A stretch of 64,000 bases of DNA from Streptococcus oralis (GCF_021497885.1 NZ_CP046523.1:353501-417500); one strand, 5' to 3'. Positions 1 through 9,462 are shown, counted from the stretch's first letter. Numbers and translations are program-made. Notes: generated by a model from the letters alone, not told the origin.

Positions 1-104
1 AATTTTTGCTTGAACATGGATTTGTTGATGCAATTGTCAAACGTAGAGAACTACCAGAAACAATTGCTAAATTAGTGAGATTGCATGGAGGAAGTCGCGG
101 ATGA
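1..104 (+). CDS. accD: Acetyl-CoA carboxylase carboxyltransferase beta subunit, C-terminal end (partial)
   Basis: The first 34 codons of the window are an open frame reading [14 protein letters not shown] and ending HGGSRG before TGA. The pattern 'F-L-x-E-H-G-x-V-D-x-I-V-x-R' is the typical C-terminus of the AccD/AccA crotonase-like fold. The stop codon overlaps the accA ATG (ATGA), as expected for the two co-translated carboxyltransferase subunits. The rest of the gene lies upstream of the window. Confidence 0.9.
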   Translation, partial: FLLEHGFVDAIVKRRELPETIAKLVRLHGGSRG

Positions 105-868
105 ATATTGCAAAAATAGTCAGAGAGGCACGCGAGCAAAGTCGCTTGACAGCCCTTGATTTTGCCAATGGCATCTTCGATGAATTTATCGAATTGCATG
201 GAGATCGCTCTTTCCGAGACGATGGTGCGGTCATTGGTGGAATTGGCTGGTTAGGTGACCAAGTGGTGACAGTTGTCGGTATCCAAAAGGGGAAGAGTCT
301 TCATGACAACCTCAAACGGAACTTTGGGCAACCCCATCCAGAAGGCTATCGCAAGGCTCTTCGTTTGATGAAACAGGCAGAAAAATTTGGTCGTCCAGTT
401 GTAACCTTCATCAACACTGCTGGAGCTTACCCAGGTGTTGGAGCTGAGGAACGTGGACAAGGGGAAGCAATCGCTCGAAACCTGATGGAAATGAGCGACC
501 TCAAGGTTCCAATCATCGCGATTATTATCGGTGAAGGAGGTTCTGGAGGTGCATTAGCACTAGCCGTTGCTGACCGTGTCTGGATGCTGGAAAATTCGAT
601 CTATGCCGTACTCAGCCCAGAAGGTTTTGCCTCTATCCTTTGGAAGGATGGAAGTCGTGCCATGGAAGCAGCAGAGTTGATGAAAATCACTTCACACGAA
701 CTCCTAGAAATGGGTATCGTTGACAAGGTAATCTCAGAAGCAGGGCTGTCAAGTAAAGAACTGTTCGGTTGCGTTAAAAATGAATTGCGTGCAGAGCTTG
801 AACGCTTGCAAGGATTAGCCTTGGAACAGCTCCTCAAAGAGCGTTACCAACGGTTTAGAAAATACTAA
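101..868 (+). CDS. accA: Acetyl-CoA carboxylase carboxyltransferase alpha subunit
   Basis: AccA pairs with AccD to transfer the carboxyl group from carboxybiotin on AccB to acetyl-CoA, giving malonyl-CoA, the first committed step of cytosolic fatty-acid synthesis. The 255-residue protein has the crotonase-fold carboxyltransferase core, with NTAGAYPG at about 105-112 and the glycine-rich GEGGSGG loop at 144-150, which forms an oxyanion hole in this family. It is shorter than the E. coli protein (about 319 residues) because it lacks the N-terminal extension, as is usual in streptococci. Its ATG overlaps the accD stop, and an intrinsic terminator follows, so it is the last gene of the fab/acc cluster. 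Whole-cluster control by FabT is known in the family but not visible here. Confidence 0.97.
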   Translation: MNIAKIVREAREQSRLTALDFANGIFDEFIELHGDRSFRDDGAVIGGIGWLGDQVVTVVGIQKGKSLHDNLKRNFGQPHPEGYRKALRLMKQAEKFGRPVVTFINTAGAYPGVGAEERGQGEAIARNLMEMSDLKVPIIAIIIGEGGSGGALALAVADRVWMLENSIYAVLSPEGFASILWKDGSRAMEAAELMKITSHELLEMGIVDKVISEAGLSSKELFGCVKNELRAELERLQGLALEQLLKERYQRFRKY

Positions 869-875
869 AAAGAAA

Positions 876-907
876 GCTAGAACTGAGTAAAGGTTCTAGC
901 ATTTTTT
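876..907 (+). terminator. Intrinsic terminator after accA
   Basis: Eight-base-pair stem GCTAGAAC/GTTCTAGC (876-883 with 893-900) followed by ATTTTTTC. It ends the fatty-acid cluster just before the competence promoter of the next gene. Confidence 0.85.
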
Positions 908-918
908 CTAGAGAACAT

Positions 919-985
919 ACATTTCAGGACGAAAAATTGACAGTTGAGGAGATGGACTATAAAATAGACAAAAAAGATGTATACT
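919..985 (+). promoter_or_regulatory. ComE-type early-competence promoter (direct repeat plus -10)
   Basis: Two direct repeats, ACATTTCAG (919-927) and ACAGTTGAG (940-948), are separated by exactly 12 bases. They match the remembered pneumococcal ComE box (aCAnTTcaG-N12-aCAgTTgAG) at every conserved position. A -10 hexamer TATACT lies at 980-985, 31 bases after the second repeat, and there is no good -35, as expected for an activator-dependent promoter. The box sits directly upstream of a double-glycine peptide gene, so ComD/ComE (CSP-induced) control is strongly implied. Confidence 0.88.
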
Positions 986-1029
986 GTAGATGTAAGCTTA
1001 CAAAAATTTATTTTAAGGAGGTACTTGAT

Positions 1030-1212
1030 ATGACAGGTACAGAAACATTTACAGTTCTTTCATCTGAAGAGTTAGACCAAGTTTCAGGTGGTCGAATGAT
1101 TTGGTTAGTTGATGATAGACATTGGGATTCGCCATATGCATATAGTTTAGCGACAGAATGGAGTACAATACTGACTCATGCGACTAGACGTGCTTATGGT
1201 ATTGGCTATTAA
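1030..1212 (+). CDS. briC: Double-glycine leader peptide, BriC-like, competence-induced
   Basis: Sixty-residue secreted-peptide precursor. The leader MTGTETFTVLSSEELDQVSGG has the usual GG-leader features: hydrophobic positions spaced before a VSGG cleavage site at residues 18-21. This predicts processing and export by a peptidase-containing ABC transporter such as ComAB. The mature part would be about 39 residues, rich in aromatic and charged residues, without cysteines. ATG 1030 is chosen because AAGGAGG ends 8 bases upstream; the frame extends further 5' but that part overlaps the promoter. Position directly after accA and the ComE box match what is known of pneumococcal briC, a biofilm/colonisation peptide. 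The mature sequence itself could not be compared, so the symbol rests on context. A CPBP protease gene follows 18 bases downstream. Confidence 0.8.
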   Translation: MTGTETFTVLSSEELDQVSGGRMIWLVDDRHWDSPYAYSLATEWSTILTHATRRAYGIGY

Positions 1213-1230
1213 TAAATTAAAGGGATAAGT

Positions 1231-1956
1231 ATGAAAAAACTAGGGCACTTGGGAGTCTATACATCACTGGTATTTCTATCGGTTTATCTACCAGAGTTAT
1301 GGATTATGCATCTAACTAAGATATTGGGATGGGGGATAGATGGCTATTCTATCATTTCACTTGTTTGGGAACTAGTTCTTGTAGTCTTATTTGTCTTTTG
1401 GTTAAAAAAGAAAGAGATGCTCTTTATCTTTGAAAAAAAGGCTTGGACTTGGTCAACGATTTTTCCCCTTGTAGTCAGTCTAGTAGCTTGTTATTTTGTT
1501 CGTCAATTGGTGGATGCTTTTCAGATACAGTATCACTATTTAGTTGATAACAAGTATATTTTTCAAAAGCTACTTTCTATCCTTTATTCAAATGGACAAC
1601 CAACTTTTCTATCAACCGTTCTCGGTTTTATTTTAACAGTAGTCGTCGCACCTATATCAGAGGAACTAATTGATAGAGGGTATTTTATGAATACCTTCTT
1701 TCCCCAGTCCAAGTATTATTTGGATGTTATCCTATCTGCTCTCATCTTTGGGATTAGCCATTTAATCCTAACTCACCGAGACCCTATCGGTTTGATTATT
1801 TATAGTTTTATTGGTCTTTTCTTTGCTCTAGTATATCGTTGGACAAAGAACTTAAAAATCACCATCCTCTGTCATAGTTTTTTCAACTTTCTCATTTATG
1901 CAAAACCCATCTGGATTTTTGTTTATAATTATGTCTATTACCACTTTTTTAGATAG
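1231..1956 (+). CDS. CPBP-family intramembrane metalloprotease (CAAX/Abi type)
   Basis: Hydrophobic 241-residue protein with about seven membrane helices. The three CPBP motifs are present: EELIDRG (144-150, the EExxxR motif), FGISH (173-177) and HSFFN (215-219), giving the Glu/His metal site of Abi/Rce1-type proteases. It starts 18 bases after the GG-leader peptide behind AAAGGGATAAGT, so it is probably co-transcribed from the ComE promoter. CPBP proteins next to peptide genes are often bacteriocin-immunity or peptide-processing factors. Either role is inference here; a housekeeping membrane protease is also possible. Confidence 0.85.
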   Translation: MKKLGHLGVYTSLVFLSVYLPELWIMHLTKILGWGIDGYSIISLVWELVLVVLFVFWLKKKEMLFIFEKKAWTWSTIFPLVVSLVACYFVRQLVDAFQIQYHYLVDNKYIFQKLLSILYSNGQPTFLSTVLGFILTVVVAPISEELIDRGYFMNTFFPQSKYYLDVILSALIFGISHLILTHRDPIGLIIYSFIGLFFALVYRWTKNLKITILCHSFFNFLIYAKPIWIFVYNYVYYHFFR

Positions 1957-1970
1957 TGGAAGGCAAAGAA

Positions 1971-2002
1971 AAAAGTGTTTGATGTTTGTCAAACACTTTT
2001 TC
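1971..2002. terminator. Bidirectional intrinsic terminator between the CPBP gene and nusB
   Basis: Stem AAAAGTGTTTG/CAAACACTTTT (1971-1981 with 1990-2000) with A and T tracts on both sides. It can stop both the rightward peptide/protease transcript and the leftward efp-asp23-nusB transcript. Confidence 0.85.
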
Positions 2003-2005
2003 TAT

Positions 2006-2428
2006 TTACTGTTCTTCTGTTACAAACTGGCTGAGCAGTCCATTGATAAAACGGGCAGATTTTTGATCTGAGAAGTCCTTTGCAAGCTCGATAGCTTCGT
2101 TAACAGCAACCAACTGTGGAGTGTCAAATGAAGTGATTTCAAAGACTCCTAAGCGAAGGAGGTTTCTCTCCACGAGCGTTAAACGCTCAATGGTCCAACC
2201 TGCTTTTAAATGCTGTGTGATTTGCTTGTCTAGTTCTTCCTTTTTAGTTTGAACACCAGAAACGAGCTCTGTCAAAAAGGCTGGGAGTTGCACATCCGTA
2301 TCTTCACGATCGTGTGTGTAGGCGAAACGACAAGCAGTTTCGACGTCTGTATCAAACTCAAGACTCATAAGAGCTTGAAAGGCACACTTACGGAGCTCAC
2401 GTCTAGATTCTAATAGTGGACTAGTCAT
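2006..2428 (-). CDS. nusB: Transcription antitermination factor NusB
   Basis: NusB binds boxA RNA with NusE (S10) and supports antitermination of rRNA operons. The all-helical protein shows the family pattern: RRELRKCAFQALMSLEF near the N-terminus, then ERLTLVERNLLRLGVFEI and VAVNEAIELAKDFSDQKSARFINGLL at the C-terminus. I take the MTSPLL start (140 residues), because GAGGA lies 8 bases upstream and the longer alternative runs deeper into asp23. The start overlaps the end of asp23 by 8 bases. It is the last gene of efp-asp23-nusB. Confidence 0.95.
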   Translation of the reverse strand: MTSPLLESRRELRKCAFQALMSLEFDTDVETACRFAYTHDREDTDVQLPAFLTELVSGVQTKKEELDKQITQHLKAGWTIERLTLVERNLLRLGVFEITSFDTPQLVAVNEAIELAKDFSDQKSARFINGLLSQFVTEEQ

Positions 2429-2810
2429 TGAGGAAGTCCTCATCAAACAAGTCTTTCAAGTCTGGTTTTGGTGTTTTATCTGGAACAATACCTGCAACGT
2501 GGATATTGATAGCAGCGAGTTCTACATCAGCCATATTGCGGACTGCATCTTTGACAGCTTTTTGGATAGCAACAGCTACCTTAGGAACTTTTACTCCGTA
2601 CTCAAGGTAGAGGTAGATATCTGCTGTGAGTTCTTCGTCCACGTTTTTAAGATAAACGCCACGGCCGAGTGAAAGTTTTGAAAGGGTATCAGATACTGAT
2701 TTGTTTGAAAAAGAGTGTACGCCCTCTACCTTTGCAGTAGCAACAGCAATGATTTTTTCAAGTACACGTGGGGCGATAACGATTTCGCCAAGTTGTTCTT
2801 CAATTCCCAT
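2421..2810 (-). CDS. Asp23/Gls24 family envelope stress response protein
   Basis: 129-residue Asp23-domain protein (PF03780 type). IAPRVLEKIIAVATAKVEGV at the N-terminus and the repeated VKVPKVAVAIQKAVKDAV segment are characteristic. This is the short housekeeping paralogue (YqhY/AmaP-Asp23 type) that sits beside nusB and efp in many Firmicutes; B. subtilis YqhY has been linked to control of acetyl-CoA carboxylase. It lies between efp (22-base gap) and nusB (8-base overlap), so it is translated from one mRNA with both. The exact role in streptococci is uncertain. Confidence 0.93.
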   Translation of the reverse strand: MGIEEQLGEIVIAPRVLEKIIAVATAKVEGVHSFSNKSVSDTLSKLSLGRGVYLKNVDEELTADIYLYLEYGVKVPKVAVAIQKAVKDAVRNMADVELAAINIHVAGIVPDKTPKPDLKDLFDEDFLND

Positions 2811-2831
2811 AGAATGACCTCTTTCTAGAGA

Positions 2832-3392
2832 TTAGGCACGAGAAACGTAAGTTCCTTCTGCAGTGTTGATAACGAGTTTTTGTCCTGCTTCGATGAAGTC
2901 TGGAACGTTTACGACAAGTCCAGTTTCCATCGTTGCTGGTTTACCAGAACCTGTAACAGTAGCACCTTTGATAGATGGTTGAGTTTCTGCAACTGTCAAT
3001 TCGACAGTAGTAGGAACGGTAACACCAATCACTTCAGTTCCGTAGAATTGGATCTTCACATCAGAGTTTTCAAGGATGTAAAGCAATTCGTTTTCAACGT
3101 TGACTACAGGAATTTCGTATTGGTCGTAAGTTTCTGTATTCATGAAGTAGGCTGTGTCATCCATTTTGTACAAGTATTGAGCTGGGACAGTCTCGATGAT
3201 AGCTTGTTCAAATTTTTCCTCTGGACGGTAGCTTGTGTCAAATGTAGAACCAGTACGGACATCACGCAATTTCATACGCATGATTGTGTTTCCTTTACCT
3301 GGTTTGTGGTGGCTAGCTTCCAAAACGCGGATCAATTTTCCGTCAGCTGTTTCAAAGGTCATACCAGCTTTTAATTTACTTGCTTCAATCAT
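2832..3392 (-). CDS. efp: Translation elongation factor P
   Basis: EF-P enters the ribosomal E site and relieves stalling at polyproline stretches. The 186-residue protein is normal length with three beta-barrel domains: the KOW-like N-domain with the tip loop HHKPGKGN at 28-35 (the modifiable lysine region), the OB domain and the C-terminal S1-like domain ending EGTYVSRA. The ATG has AAAGAGG 6 bases upstream. The leader on the minus strand carries an extended -10 TATGGTAAAAT around 3430, so efp is the first gene of efp-asp23-nusB. Confidence 0.97.
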
Positions 3393-3486
3393 GTTTTTAC
3401 CTCTTTAATAAATATTATTACTCTTCATTTTACCATAAAATACTCTGGAAATAAAGCCAAAATAGTTATTGGGAGTTGGTAGAGAA

Positions 3487-3514
3487 GAAAAAACCAACCT
3501 TGGGGCTGGTTTTG
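3487..3514 (-). terminator. Intrinsic terminator after gatB
   Basis: Read on the minus strand, AAAACCAGCC pairs with GGTTGGTTTT (one G-U pair) and is followed by a T tract. It closes the gatCAB operon. Confidence 0.8.
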
Positions 3515-3520
3515 TTCTGT

Positions 3521-4963
3521 CTAGTTTTCTTTCAACTTGGCCAATTCCTGGGCGAGTAGTTTAAGGGCAACTTGTGGGTTGGCTTGTCCTTTGGTTGCCT
3601 TCATGAGGAAGCCTGTGAAGGCCTTGTCTGCGTTGCGTTTACCTGATTTGAAGTCGGCAACGGCTGCTTCATTATCTGCGAAGACTTGGTGAATGATTGG
3701 AATCAGAATATTTGGATCAGAGATTTGCACCAAGCCAGCTTTTTCCACGTATTCACGCGCGCCACCGCCATTTTTAGCCAGGTGGACAAAGACTTTCTTG
3801 GCAATCTTAGAGGAGATGGTACCATCTTCGATGATGGCAATCATTTCAACCAAGTTTTCTGGTGTCAATTTGATTTGTTCTAGTGTTTTGCCTTCAGCAT
3901 TCAAGAACTGAGCGACTTCGCCTTGGAGCCAGTTAGAGACTTGTTTGGCATCGCCACCGAGGGCAACAGCTTTTTCAAAGAAGTCAGAAGTGACTTTGTT
4001 TGCAGTCAACTGGCTAGCATCGTAGTCTGACAAGCCAAGGTCAGATACGTAGCGAGCACGCCGTTCTTTTGGAAATTCTGGCAATTCAGTCCGCATTTCC
4101 TCAATCCACTCATCTGAGATTTCAAAGAGTGGTAGGTCTGGTTCTGGGAAGTAGCGGTAGTCAGCAGCACCTTCCTTAACACGCATGAGGATGGTTGCTT
4201 TATTGGCTTCATCGTAACGGCGTGTTTCTTGGCGGATTTGACCACCCGAGCGAAGGATTTCAGCTTGACGTTGGACTTCGTATTCAAGCCCCTTACGGAC
4301 GTTAGAGAAGGAGTTGAGGTTCTTCAACTCAGTCTTAGTACCGAATTTTTCTTGACCATAAGGACGGAGAGAGATGTTAGCATCTACACGCATCGAACCT
4401 TCTTCCATCTTCACGTCAGAAATACCAGCGTACTGGATAACTTCCTTCAGGGCAGTTAGATAAGCGTAGGCTTCTTCAGGAGAACGCATGTCGGCTTCAG
4501 ATACGATCTCAATCAAAGGCACCCCTTGGCGGTTGAGGTCAACGTAAGAGTAGCCATCTGTACCGTGGGTGTTTTTACCAGCGTCTTCTTCCAAGTGGGC
4601 GCGTTCGATACCGATTTTTTTCGTCGTACCGTCTTCTAGCTCCACTTCAATCCATCCGTTGTAACCGATTGGCTCATCAAACTGAGAAATTTGATAGGCT
4701 TTGGGATTATCAGGGTAGAAGTAGTTCTTGCGGTCAAAGTGCATCTTTTTGTGGATGTCCATGTTGAGGGCAAGAGCTGCCTTGATACCAGCATCGACAA
4801 CCCCTTTATTGAGAACTGGTAGTACGCCAGGGAAAGACCAGTCAATCACGTTGGTGTTGGCATTTTGGTCATTTCCAAAGTGGGCAGAAGTAGGTGAGAA
4901 GATTTTTGAATTGGTGTTGAGTTCTACGTGGACTTCAAGTCCGATGACTGTTTCAAAGTTCAT
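3521..4963 (-). CDS. gatB: Asp-tRNA(Asn)/Glu-tRNA(Gln) amidotransferase subunit B
   Basis: GatB is the tRNA-binding and kinase subunit of GatCAB, which amidates Glu-tRNA(Gln) in bacteria without GlnRS. At 480 residues it is full length. It opens [24 protein letters not shown], the GatB signature, and has the metal/ATP-site stretch around [11 protein letters not shown] (about 120-130). The C-terminal YqeY-like tail domain covers roughly residues 330-480. Its ATG overlaps the gatA stop by one base (TAATG), giving translational coupling in gatC-gatA-gatB. Confidence 0.98.
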   Translation of the reverse strand: MNFETVIGLEVHVELNTNSKIFSPTSAHFGNDQNANTNVIDWSFPGVLPVLNKGVVDAGIKAALALNMDIHKKMHFDRKNYFYPDNPKAYQISQFDEPIGYNGWIEVELEDGTTKKIGIERAHLEEDAGKNTHGTDGYSYVDLNRQGVPLIEIVSEADMRSPEEAYAYLTALKEVIQYAGISDVKMEEGSMRVDANISLRPYGQEKFGTKTELKNLNSFSNVRKGLEYEVQRQAEILRSGGQIRQETRRYDEANKATILMRVKEGAADYRYFPEPDLPLFEISDEWIEEMRTELPEFPKERRARYVSDLGLSDYDASQLTANKVTSDFFEKAVALGGDAKQVSNWLQGEVAQFLNAEGKTLEQIKLTPENLVEMIAIIEDGTISSKIAKKVFVHLAKNGGGAREYVEKAGLVQISDPNILIPIIHQVFADNEAAVADFKSGKRNADKAFTGFLMKATKGQANPQVALKLLAQELAKLKEN

Positions 4964-6429
4964 TAGTTGTCACCTCCAAAAATCACGGGTTGTTGTTTGT
5001 GGTAGTCTGTTGTTGCTTCAAAGGCAGCAGCAACTTGGTAAATGGTTTCCTCAGAGTATTTAGGACCGATCAATTGGAGACCGACAGGTAGACCTTGGGC
5101 AAAACCTGCAGGAATTGAAATTCCTGGGAGACCCGCTAAGTTGACAGGGATTGTCAAAAGGTCAGCCAAGTACATGGCAACGGGGTCGTGGTTGAGGGAA
5201 TCCAAGTCATAGGCAACGCTTGGAGCAGTTGGTCCCAAAATCAAGTCGTAATCCGCAAAGACGTTTTCGAAATCTTGGATGATGAGGGTACGGACTTGAC
5301 CAGCTTTTTTATAGTAGGCATCGTAGTAACCTGATGAAAGACTGAAAGTACCTAGCATGATACGGCGTTTCACTTCTTCACCGAAACCTTGGCTACGGCT
5401 GTTGACATAGATTTCATCAAGATTCGTCGCATCTTCTGCACGATAACCGTAACGGATACCGTCAAAGCGTTGCAAGTTTGAGGATGCTTCTGATGAAGCG
5501 ATAATGTAGTAAACGGCAACCCCGTATTTAGAGTGAGGAAGGCTGACTTCTTCGACGATAGCACCAAGTTTTTCAAAGTGTTTGGCTGCGTTCAGGATAG
5601 TTTCCTTAACCTCTGGGGCAATTCCTTCACCAAGGTATTCCTTAGGCAAAGCAATTTTCATGCCCTTGATGTCTTGACCGATTTTGGAAGTAAAGTCGGC
5701 GATGTGGACAGGAGCAGAAGTAGAGTCTTTAGCATCTTCGCTAGCAATCGTGTTGAGCAAGAGGGCATTTTCCTTAACAGTTGGAGCAAAAGGTCCAATC
5801 TGGTCTAATGAGCTACCGAAGGCAATGAGACCGAAACGAGAAACTGTTCCGTAGGTTGGTTTGAGACCAACAATCCCGTTGAAGGCGGCAGGTTGGCGGA
5901 TGGAACCACCAGTATCAGAACCAAGTGACAAGCGGACTTGCCCTGACGCTACAGCTGCAGCAGAACCACTTGATGAACCCCCAGGAACCTTGCTGTGGTC
6001 CCAAGCATTTTTAGTCGCACCGTAGTGAGAAGTCTCGCCTGAACCACCCATGGCAAATTCATCCATGTTGGTTTTTCCGACAACAATCATACCCTTAGCT
6101 TTGGCATTGGCAACGGCTGTCGCATCAAAGATTGGCTCGTAATTGTAGAGCATTTTTGAAGCTGCAGTTGTGAGGATACCGTCGGTAGAGATATTATCCT
6201 TAACAGCCAGTGGAATTCCTGAAAGGACATTATCAGCGTCAATTCCAGCTTCATCAATGGCCTTAGCTTGAGCGAGGGCTTGCTCTTCAGCGATGGTGAC
6301 AAAAGCGTTGATAGCTGCCTCGCGAGACTTGATATCTTCAAGCGTGGCTTGTGTCAATTCAGTTGCAGAAATTTCCTTAGAGACAAGGAGATTGTGCAAG
6401 TCTTCAATAGTTTTGTTATTAAAAGTCAT
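4963..6429 (-). CDS. gatA: Asp-tRNA(Asn)/Glu-tRNA(Gln) amidotransferase subunit A
   Basis: GatA is the glutaminase subunit that supplies ammonia to GatB. The 488-residue protein has the complete amidase-signature catalytic triad: K77 in AVKDNI, S152 in [11 protein letters not shown] and S176 in [11 protein letters not shown]. The C-terminal [12 protein letters not shown] and [10 protein letters not shown] segments are also typical. It overlaps gatC and gatB by one base each, so the three subunits should be made in step. Nothing unusual was seen. Confidence 0.98.
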   Translation of the reverse strand: MTFNNKTIEDLHNLLVSKEISATELTQATLEDIKSREAAINAFVTIAEEQALAQAKAIDEAGIDADNVLSGIPLAVKDNISTDGILTTAASKMLYNYEPIFDATAVANAKAKGMIVVGKTNMDEFAMGGSGETSHYGATKNAWDHSKVPGGSSSGSAAAVASGQVRLSLGSDTGGSIRQPAAFNGIVGLKPTYGTVSRFGLIAFGSSLDQIGPFAPTVKENALLLNTIASEDAKDSTSAPVHIADFTSKIGQDIKGMKIALPKEYLGEGIAPEVKETILNAAKHFEKLGAIVEEVSLPHSKYGVAVYYIIASSEASSNLQRFDGIRYGYRAEDATNLDEIYVNSRSQGFGEEVKRRIMLGTFSLSSGYYDAYYKKAGQVRTLIIQDFENVFADYDLILGPTAPSVAYDLDSLNHDPVAMYLADLLTIPVNLAGLPGISIPAGFAQGLPVGLQLIGPKYSEETIYQVAAAFEATTDYHKQQPVIFGGDN

Positions 6430-6731
6430 TAGGCATCTCCTCCATCATCTAGGATAGCTGGTACCTTGATATAGTAGTTTTCTTTTTCAGGTACATTTTT
6501 AAACAAGCGGTCACGGTCTGTTCCTTCTTCGGCCATATCAGGGCGGAGTACGGTCTTGCGGTCTGCCATGGTTGTAGTAGGTGCGACACCAGTTGTGTCG
6601 ACTTCTCCCAGCAATTCAACCATATCAACAATTTTAGACAAGGTAGTCGCAAAGGCAGCAGTTTCTTCTTCAGAGAATTTTAATTTTGAAAGATTGGCAA
6701 CGTGTGTTACCTCTTCTTGCGTAATTTTCAT
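6429..6731 (-). CDS. gatC: Asp-tRNA(Asn)/Glu-tRNA(Gln) amidotransferase subunit C
   Basis: GatC is the small wrapping subunit that stabilises GatA and links it to GatB. The 100-residue sequence shows the family pattern: [16 protein letters not shown] near the start, [11 protein letters not shown] in the middle and RPD...[14 protein letters not shown] towards the end. It is first in the gat operon. AAAGGATG lies 9 bases before the ATG, and a minus-strand -10 (GATAAAAT) lies around 6775-6785. Confidence 0.97.
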   Translation of the reverse strand: MKITQEEVTHVANLSKLKFSEEETAAFATTLSKIVDMVELLGEVDTTGVAPTTTMADRKTVLRPDMAEEGTDRDRLFKNVPEKENYYIKVPAILDDGGDA

Positions 6732-6824
6732 CTTGCATCCTTTCGTGAAATGATGATTTTTAGTCTGTTCTATTTTATCATATTTTCCTATAAATAAGGG
6801 AGCCGAACTGAAAAGAAATAGAAA

Positions 6825-6853
6825 TTGAAAAATCGCTTTTAATTCGCTATAAT
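6825..6853 (+). promoter_or_regulatory. Sigma-A promoter for the YwaF-like gene
   Basis: TTGAAA (6825-6830), a 17-base spacer and TATAAT (6848-6853). The 200-base gap 6732-6934 otherwise holds only the divergent gat promoter and the leader of the next gene. Confidence 0.8.
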
Positions 6854-6934
6854 AGTTAAACTAAAAGAAAAATTAAGTGAAACTAGAGATTAATGTAGGA
6901 AGAATTCCCCGAAAGATGAGTTAGGATAGAAAAT

Positions 6935-7621
6935 ATGCTACATAATTTTTTTACAAGATTCCAAACCGTTCCTCCTCCCATTTCGCTCTTTTGGTATGGG
7001 ATTATGATGCTTACTTTAGTGCTTTGTATATATGGAGCACTTGTTTATCATAAAAATCCGAAATTTGTCCGCTTGTTTAAGGGAATTCAGATCCTCCAGT
7101 TACTAGCCCTTTATAGTTGGTATGTTGGCTTTGGGATTCCATTTTCTAATAGCCTTCCATTTTATCATTGCCGTTTGGCTATGTTTGCGGTGGTTTTCTT
7201 GCCAGATAAATGGCGGAGCAAGCAATATTTTGCCCTCTTAGGAGCAAGTGGAGCGGTATTTGCCTTGGTTCACCCCGTTTTTGACCCCTATGATTTTCCA
7301 CACATCACCAGTTTTTCATTTTTGATTGGGCACTATGCCCTTTTGGTGAATTCCTTGATTTACTTGATGAATCACTACGACAAGAGCTTACTTAAGAAAT
7401 ATATGATTGTAGCCTATACTTTCGTTCTCAATCTCTTTCTAGTTGGGGTTAATATGGTGACCGGTGGAAATTATGGTCTCTTAAGAGATACACCGTTTAT
7501 CTCAAATGCTCCTCTATGGATAAAGTACCTCCTTGTGTCGGTTATTCTTTCTCTATCTTTGCTTCTCTTTGATATCTTGTTCAAGAAACGGTGGAAAAAG
7601 AGAAAGGATGTCAAAGTCTAG
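6935..7621 (+). CDS. YwaF-like (TIGR02206-type) integral membrane protein
   Basis: 228 residues with about seven hydrophobic helices. The HCRLAMF segment, VHPVFDPYDFPH and the helix carrying NYGLLRDTPF resemble the YwaF/TIGR02206 family of membrane proteins of unknown function, which are distantly related to TMEM164. The C-terminus is basic (KKRWKKRKD). It stands alone between divergent gatC and prfC with its own promoter. No catalytic role can be assigned. Confidence 0.75.
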   Translation: MLHNFFTRFQTVPPPISLFWYGIMMLTLVLCIYGALVYHKNPKFVRLFKGIQILQLLALYSWYVGFGIPFSNSLPFYHCRLAMFAVVFLPDKWRSKQYFALLGASGAVFALVHPVFDPYDFPHITSFSFLIGHYALLVNSLIYLMNHYDKSLLKKYMIVAYTFVLNLFLVGVNMVTGGNYGLLRDTPFISNAPLWIKYLLVSVILSLSLLLFDILFKKRWKKRKDVKV

Positions 7622-7645
7622 CCTCGTTTTTGGTCTGATGGATGA

Positions 7646-7674
7646 TTGAAAAACTCCCTAAAATCAGATATAAT
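7646..7674 (+). promoter_or_regulatory. Sigma-A promoter for prfC
   Basis: TTGAAA (7646-7651), a 17-base spacer and TATAAT (7669-7674), about 90 bases before the prfC ATG. Confidence 0.8.
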
Positions 7675-7764
7675 GAAGAGTTGAAAGGAATGGTAAAATC
7701 CAATGTAAAAATCATTCTTAGCTACTGAAACAACTAAAAATAGAAAATCAAAGAAAGAGAACTT

Positions 7765-9309
7765 ATGACTATTCAAGAAGAAATCAAGAAACGCCGTACC
7801 TTTGCCATTATTTCCCACCCGGACGCCGGGAAAACAACCATTACGGAGCAATTGCTCTATTTTGGAGGTGAGATTCGTGAGGTTGGTACGGTTAAAGGAA
7901 AGAAAACAGGGACTTTTGCCAAGTCTGACTGGATGGATATCGAGAAACAACGTGGGATTTCGGTCACTTCATCTGTTATGCAGTTTGACTACGACGGCAA
8001 ACGCGTCAATATCCTAGATACACCAGGGCACGAGGACTTCTCAGAAGACACCTATCGAACCTTGATGGCGGTGGATGCTGCGGTCATGGTCGTTGACTCT
8101 GCCAAGGGTATCGAGGCCCAAACCAAGAAATTGTTTGAGGTTGTGAAGCACCGTGGCATTCCCGTCTTTACCTTTATGAACAAGCTGGACCGTGACGGTC
8201 GTGAACCGCTAGACCTCTTGCAAGAACTAGAAGAAGTCCTAGGTATTGCCAGCTACCCTATGAATTGGCCAATTGGTATGGGGAAAGCCTTTGAGGGCTT
8301 GTATGACCTTTATAACCAACGCTTGGAACTTTATAAAGGGAATGAACGTTTTGCCAGTCTGGAAGAAGGGGACAAACTCTTTGGAAGTAACCCATTTTAT
8401 GAGCAAGTCAAGGATGATATTGAGCTTTTGAACGAAGCAGGAAATGAGTTTTCGGAAGAAGCTATTCTTGCAGGAGAACTGACTCCGGTCTTCTTCGGTT
8501 CAGCCCTGACTAACTTTGGGGTGCAGACCTTCCTTGAGACCTTCCTTAAGTTTGCTCCAGAACCTCATGGACACAAGAAAACAGATGGCGAAATTGTCGA
8601 TCCTTACGACAAGGATTTCTCAGGGTTTGTCTTTAAAATCCAAGCCAACATGGATCCTCGTCACCGTGACCGTATCGCCTTTGTCCGCATCGTATCAGGT
8701 GAATTTGAGCGTGGAATGAGTGTCAACCTGCCTCGTACTGGGAAGAGTGCCAAACTGTCGAATGTCACTCAGTTTATGGCGGAAAGTCGTGAGAATGTGA
8801 CCAATGCCGTGGCAGGTGATATTATCGGGGTTTACGATACAGGGACTTATCAGGTTGGAGACACTTTGACGGTTGGAAAAAACAAGTTTGAGTTTGAACC
8901 ACTGCCAACCTTTACACCTGAGATTTTCATGAAAGTTTCTGCTAAGAACGTCATGAAACAAAAATCTTTCCACAAGGGAATCGAGCAATTGGTGCAAGAA
9001 GGAGCCATTCAGCTTTATAAGAATTACCAAACAGGCGAGTATATGCTGGGTGCTGTCGGACAACTCCAGTTTGAAGTCTTTAAGCACCGCATGGAAGGCG
9101 AGTACAATGCAGAAGTGGTCATGAGCCCAATGGGTAAAAAGACAGTTCGCTGGATCAAGCCTGAGGACTTGGATGAACGGATGTCCTCAAGCCGCAATAT
9201 CTTGGCCAAAGACCGTTTTGACCAACCAGTATTCCTTTTTGAAAACGACTTTGCCCTTCGCTGGTTTGCGGATAAATATCCAGATGTAGAGTTGGAAGAA
9301 AAAATGTAA
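7765..9309 (+). CDS. prfC: Peptide chain release factor 3
   Basis: RF3 is the GTPase that recycles RF1/RF2 from post-termination ribosomes. Residues 1-280 form an EF-G-like G domain with SHPDAGKTT (17-25), DTPGH (85-89) and NKLD (139-142). Domains II and III follow, including the family stretch [16 protein letters not shown] near residue 430. The length of 514 is standard. It has its own promoter and is followed by a chain of stem-loops ending in a strong terminator. Confidence 0.98.
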   Translation: MTIQEEIKKRRTFAIISHPDAGKTTITEQLLYFGGEIREVGTVKGKKTGTFAKSDWMDIEKQRGISVTSSVMQFDYDGKRVNILDTPGHEDFSEDTYRTLMAVDAAVMVVDSAKGIEAQTKKLFEVVKHRGIPVFTFMNKLDRDGREPLDLLQELEEVLGIASYPMNWPIGMGKAFEGLYDLYNQRLELYKGNERFASLEEGDKLFGSNPFYEQVKDDIELLNEAGNEFSEEAILAGELTPVFFGSALTNFGVQTFLETFLKFAPEPHGHKKTDGEIVDPYDKDFSGFVFKIQANMDPRHRDRIAFVRIVSGEFERGMSVNLPRTGKSAKLSNVTQFMAESRENVTNAVAGDIIGVYDTGTYQVGDTLTVGKNKFEFEPLPTFTPEIFMKVSAKNVMKQKSFHKGIEQLVQEGAIQLYKNYQTGEYMLGAVGQLQFEVFKHRMEGEYNAEVVMSPMGKKTVRWIKPEDLDERMSSSRNILAKDRFDQPVFLFENDFALRWFADKYPDVELEEKM

Positions 9310-9316
9310 ATCGTTA

Positions 9317-9427
9317 CAAATGACAGCAACTCTCTGTTGCTAGTCATTTGACGGTAACCGCTATGGCGGTCTACCTAAACGCTTCACTAGGCAAAGTCCA
9401 CGAATGATATCGATTCGTGGATTTTTT
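9317..9427 (+). other. Stem-loop cluster with terminator downstream of prfC (possible structured 3' RNA)
   Basis: Three consecutive hairpins fill the gap after prfC. H1 pairs CAAATGAC+AGCAAC (9317-9330) with GTTGCT+GTCATTTG (9336-9350), a 14-bp stem with one bulge. H2 pairs GGTA+ACCGC (9353-9361) with GCGGT+TACC (9366-9375), again with one bulged base. H3 is a perfect 9-bp stem TCCACGAAT/ATTCGTGGA (9397-9421) followed by six T residues, an intrinsic terminator. Two long bulged stems before a terminator are more than prfC needs. This could be a 3'-UTR-derived small RNA or a repeat element; no promoter of its own was seen. Confidence 0.55.
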
Positions 9428-9462
9428 CATATAGTAAAGGTAATTGAAGTCAAAGGTAAATT

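Noticed and set aside
2880..3374. Long plus-strand open frame opposite efp
   Set aside because: It is the antisense shadow of efp: composition is Cys/Phe/Val-rich nonsense, no ribosome site, and efp is a clear conserved gene on the other strand.
9310..9430. Possible tRNA gene in the hairpin-rich region after prfC
   Set aside because: No acceptor/T-arm consensus (GGTTCNANNCC) and the stems do not fit a cloverleaf; the last stem is a terminator.
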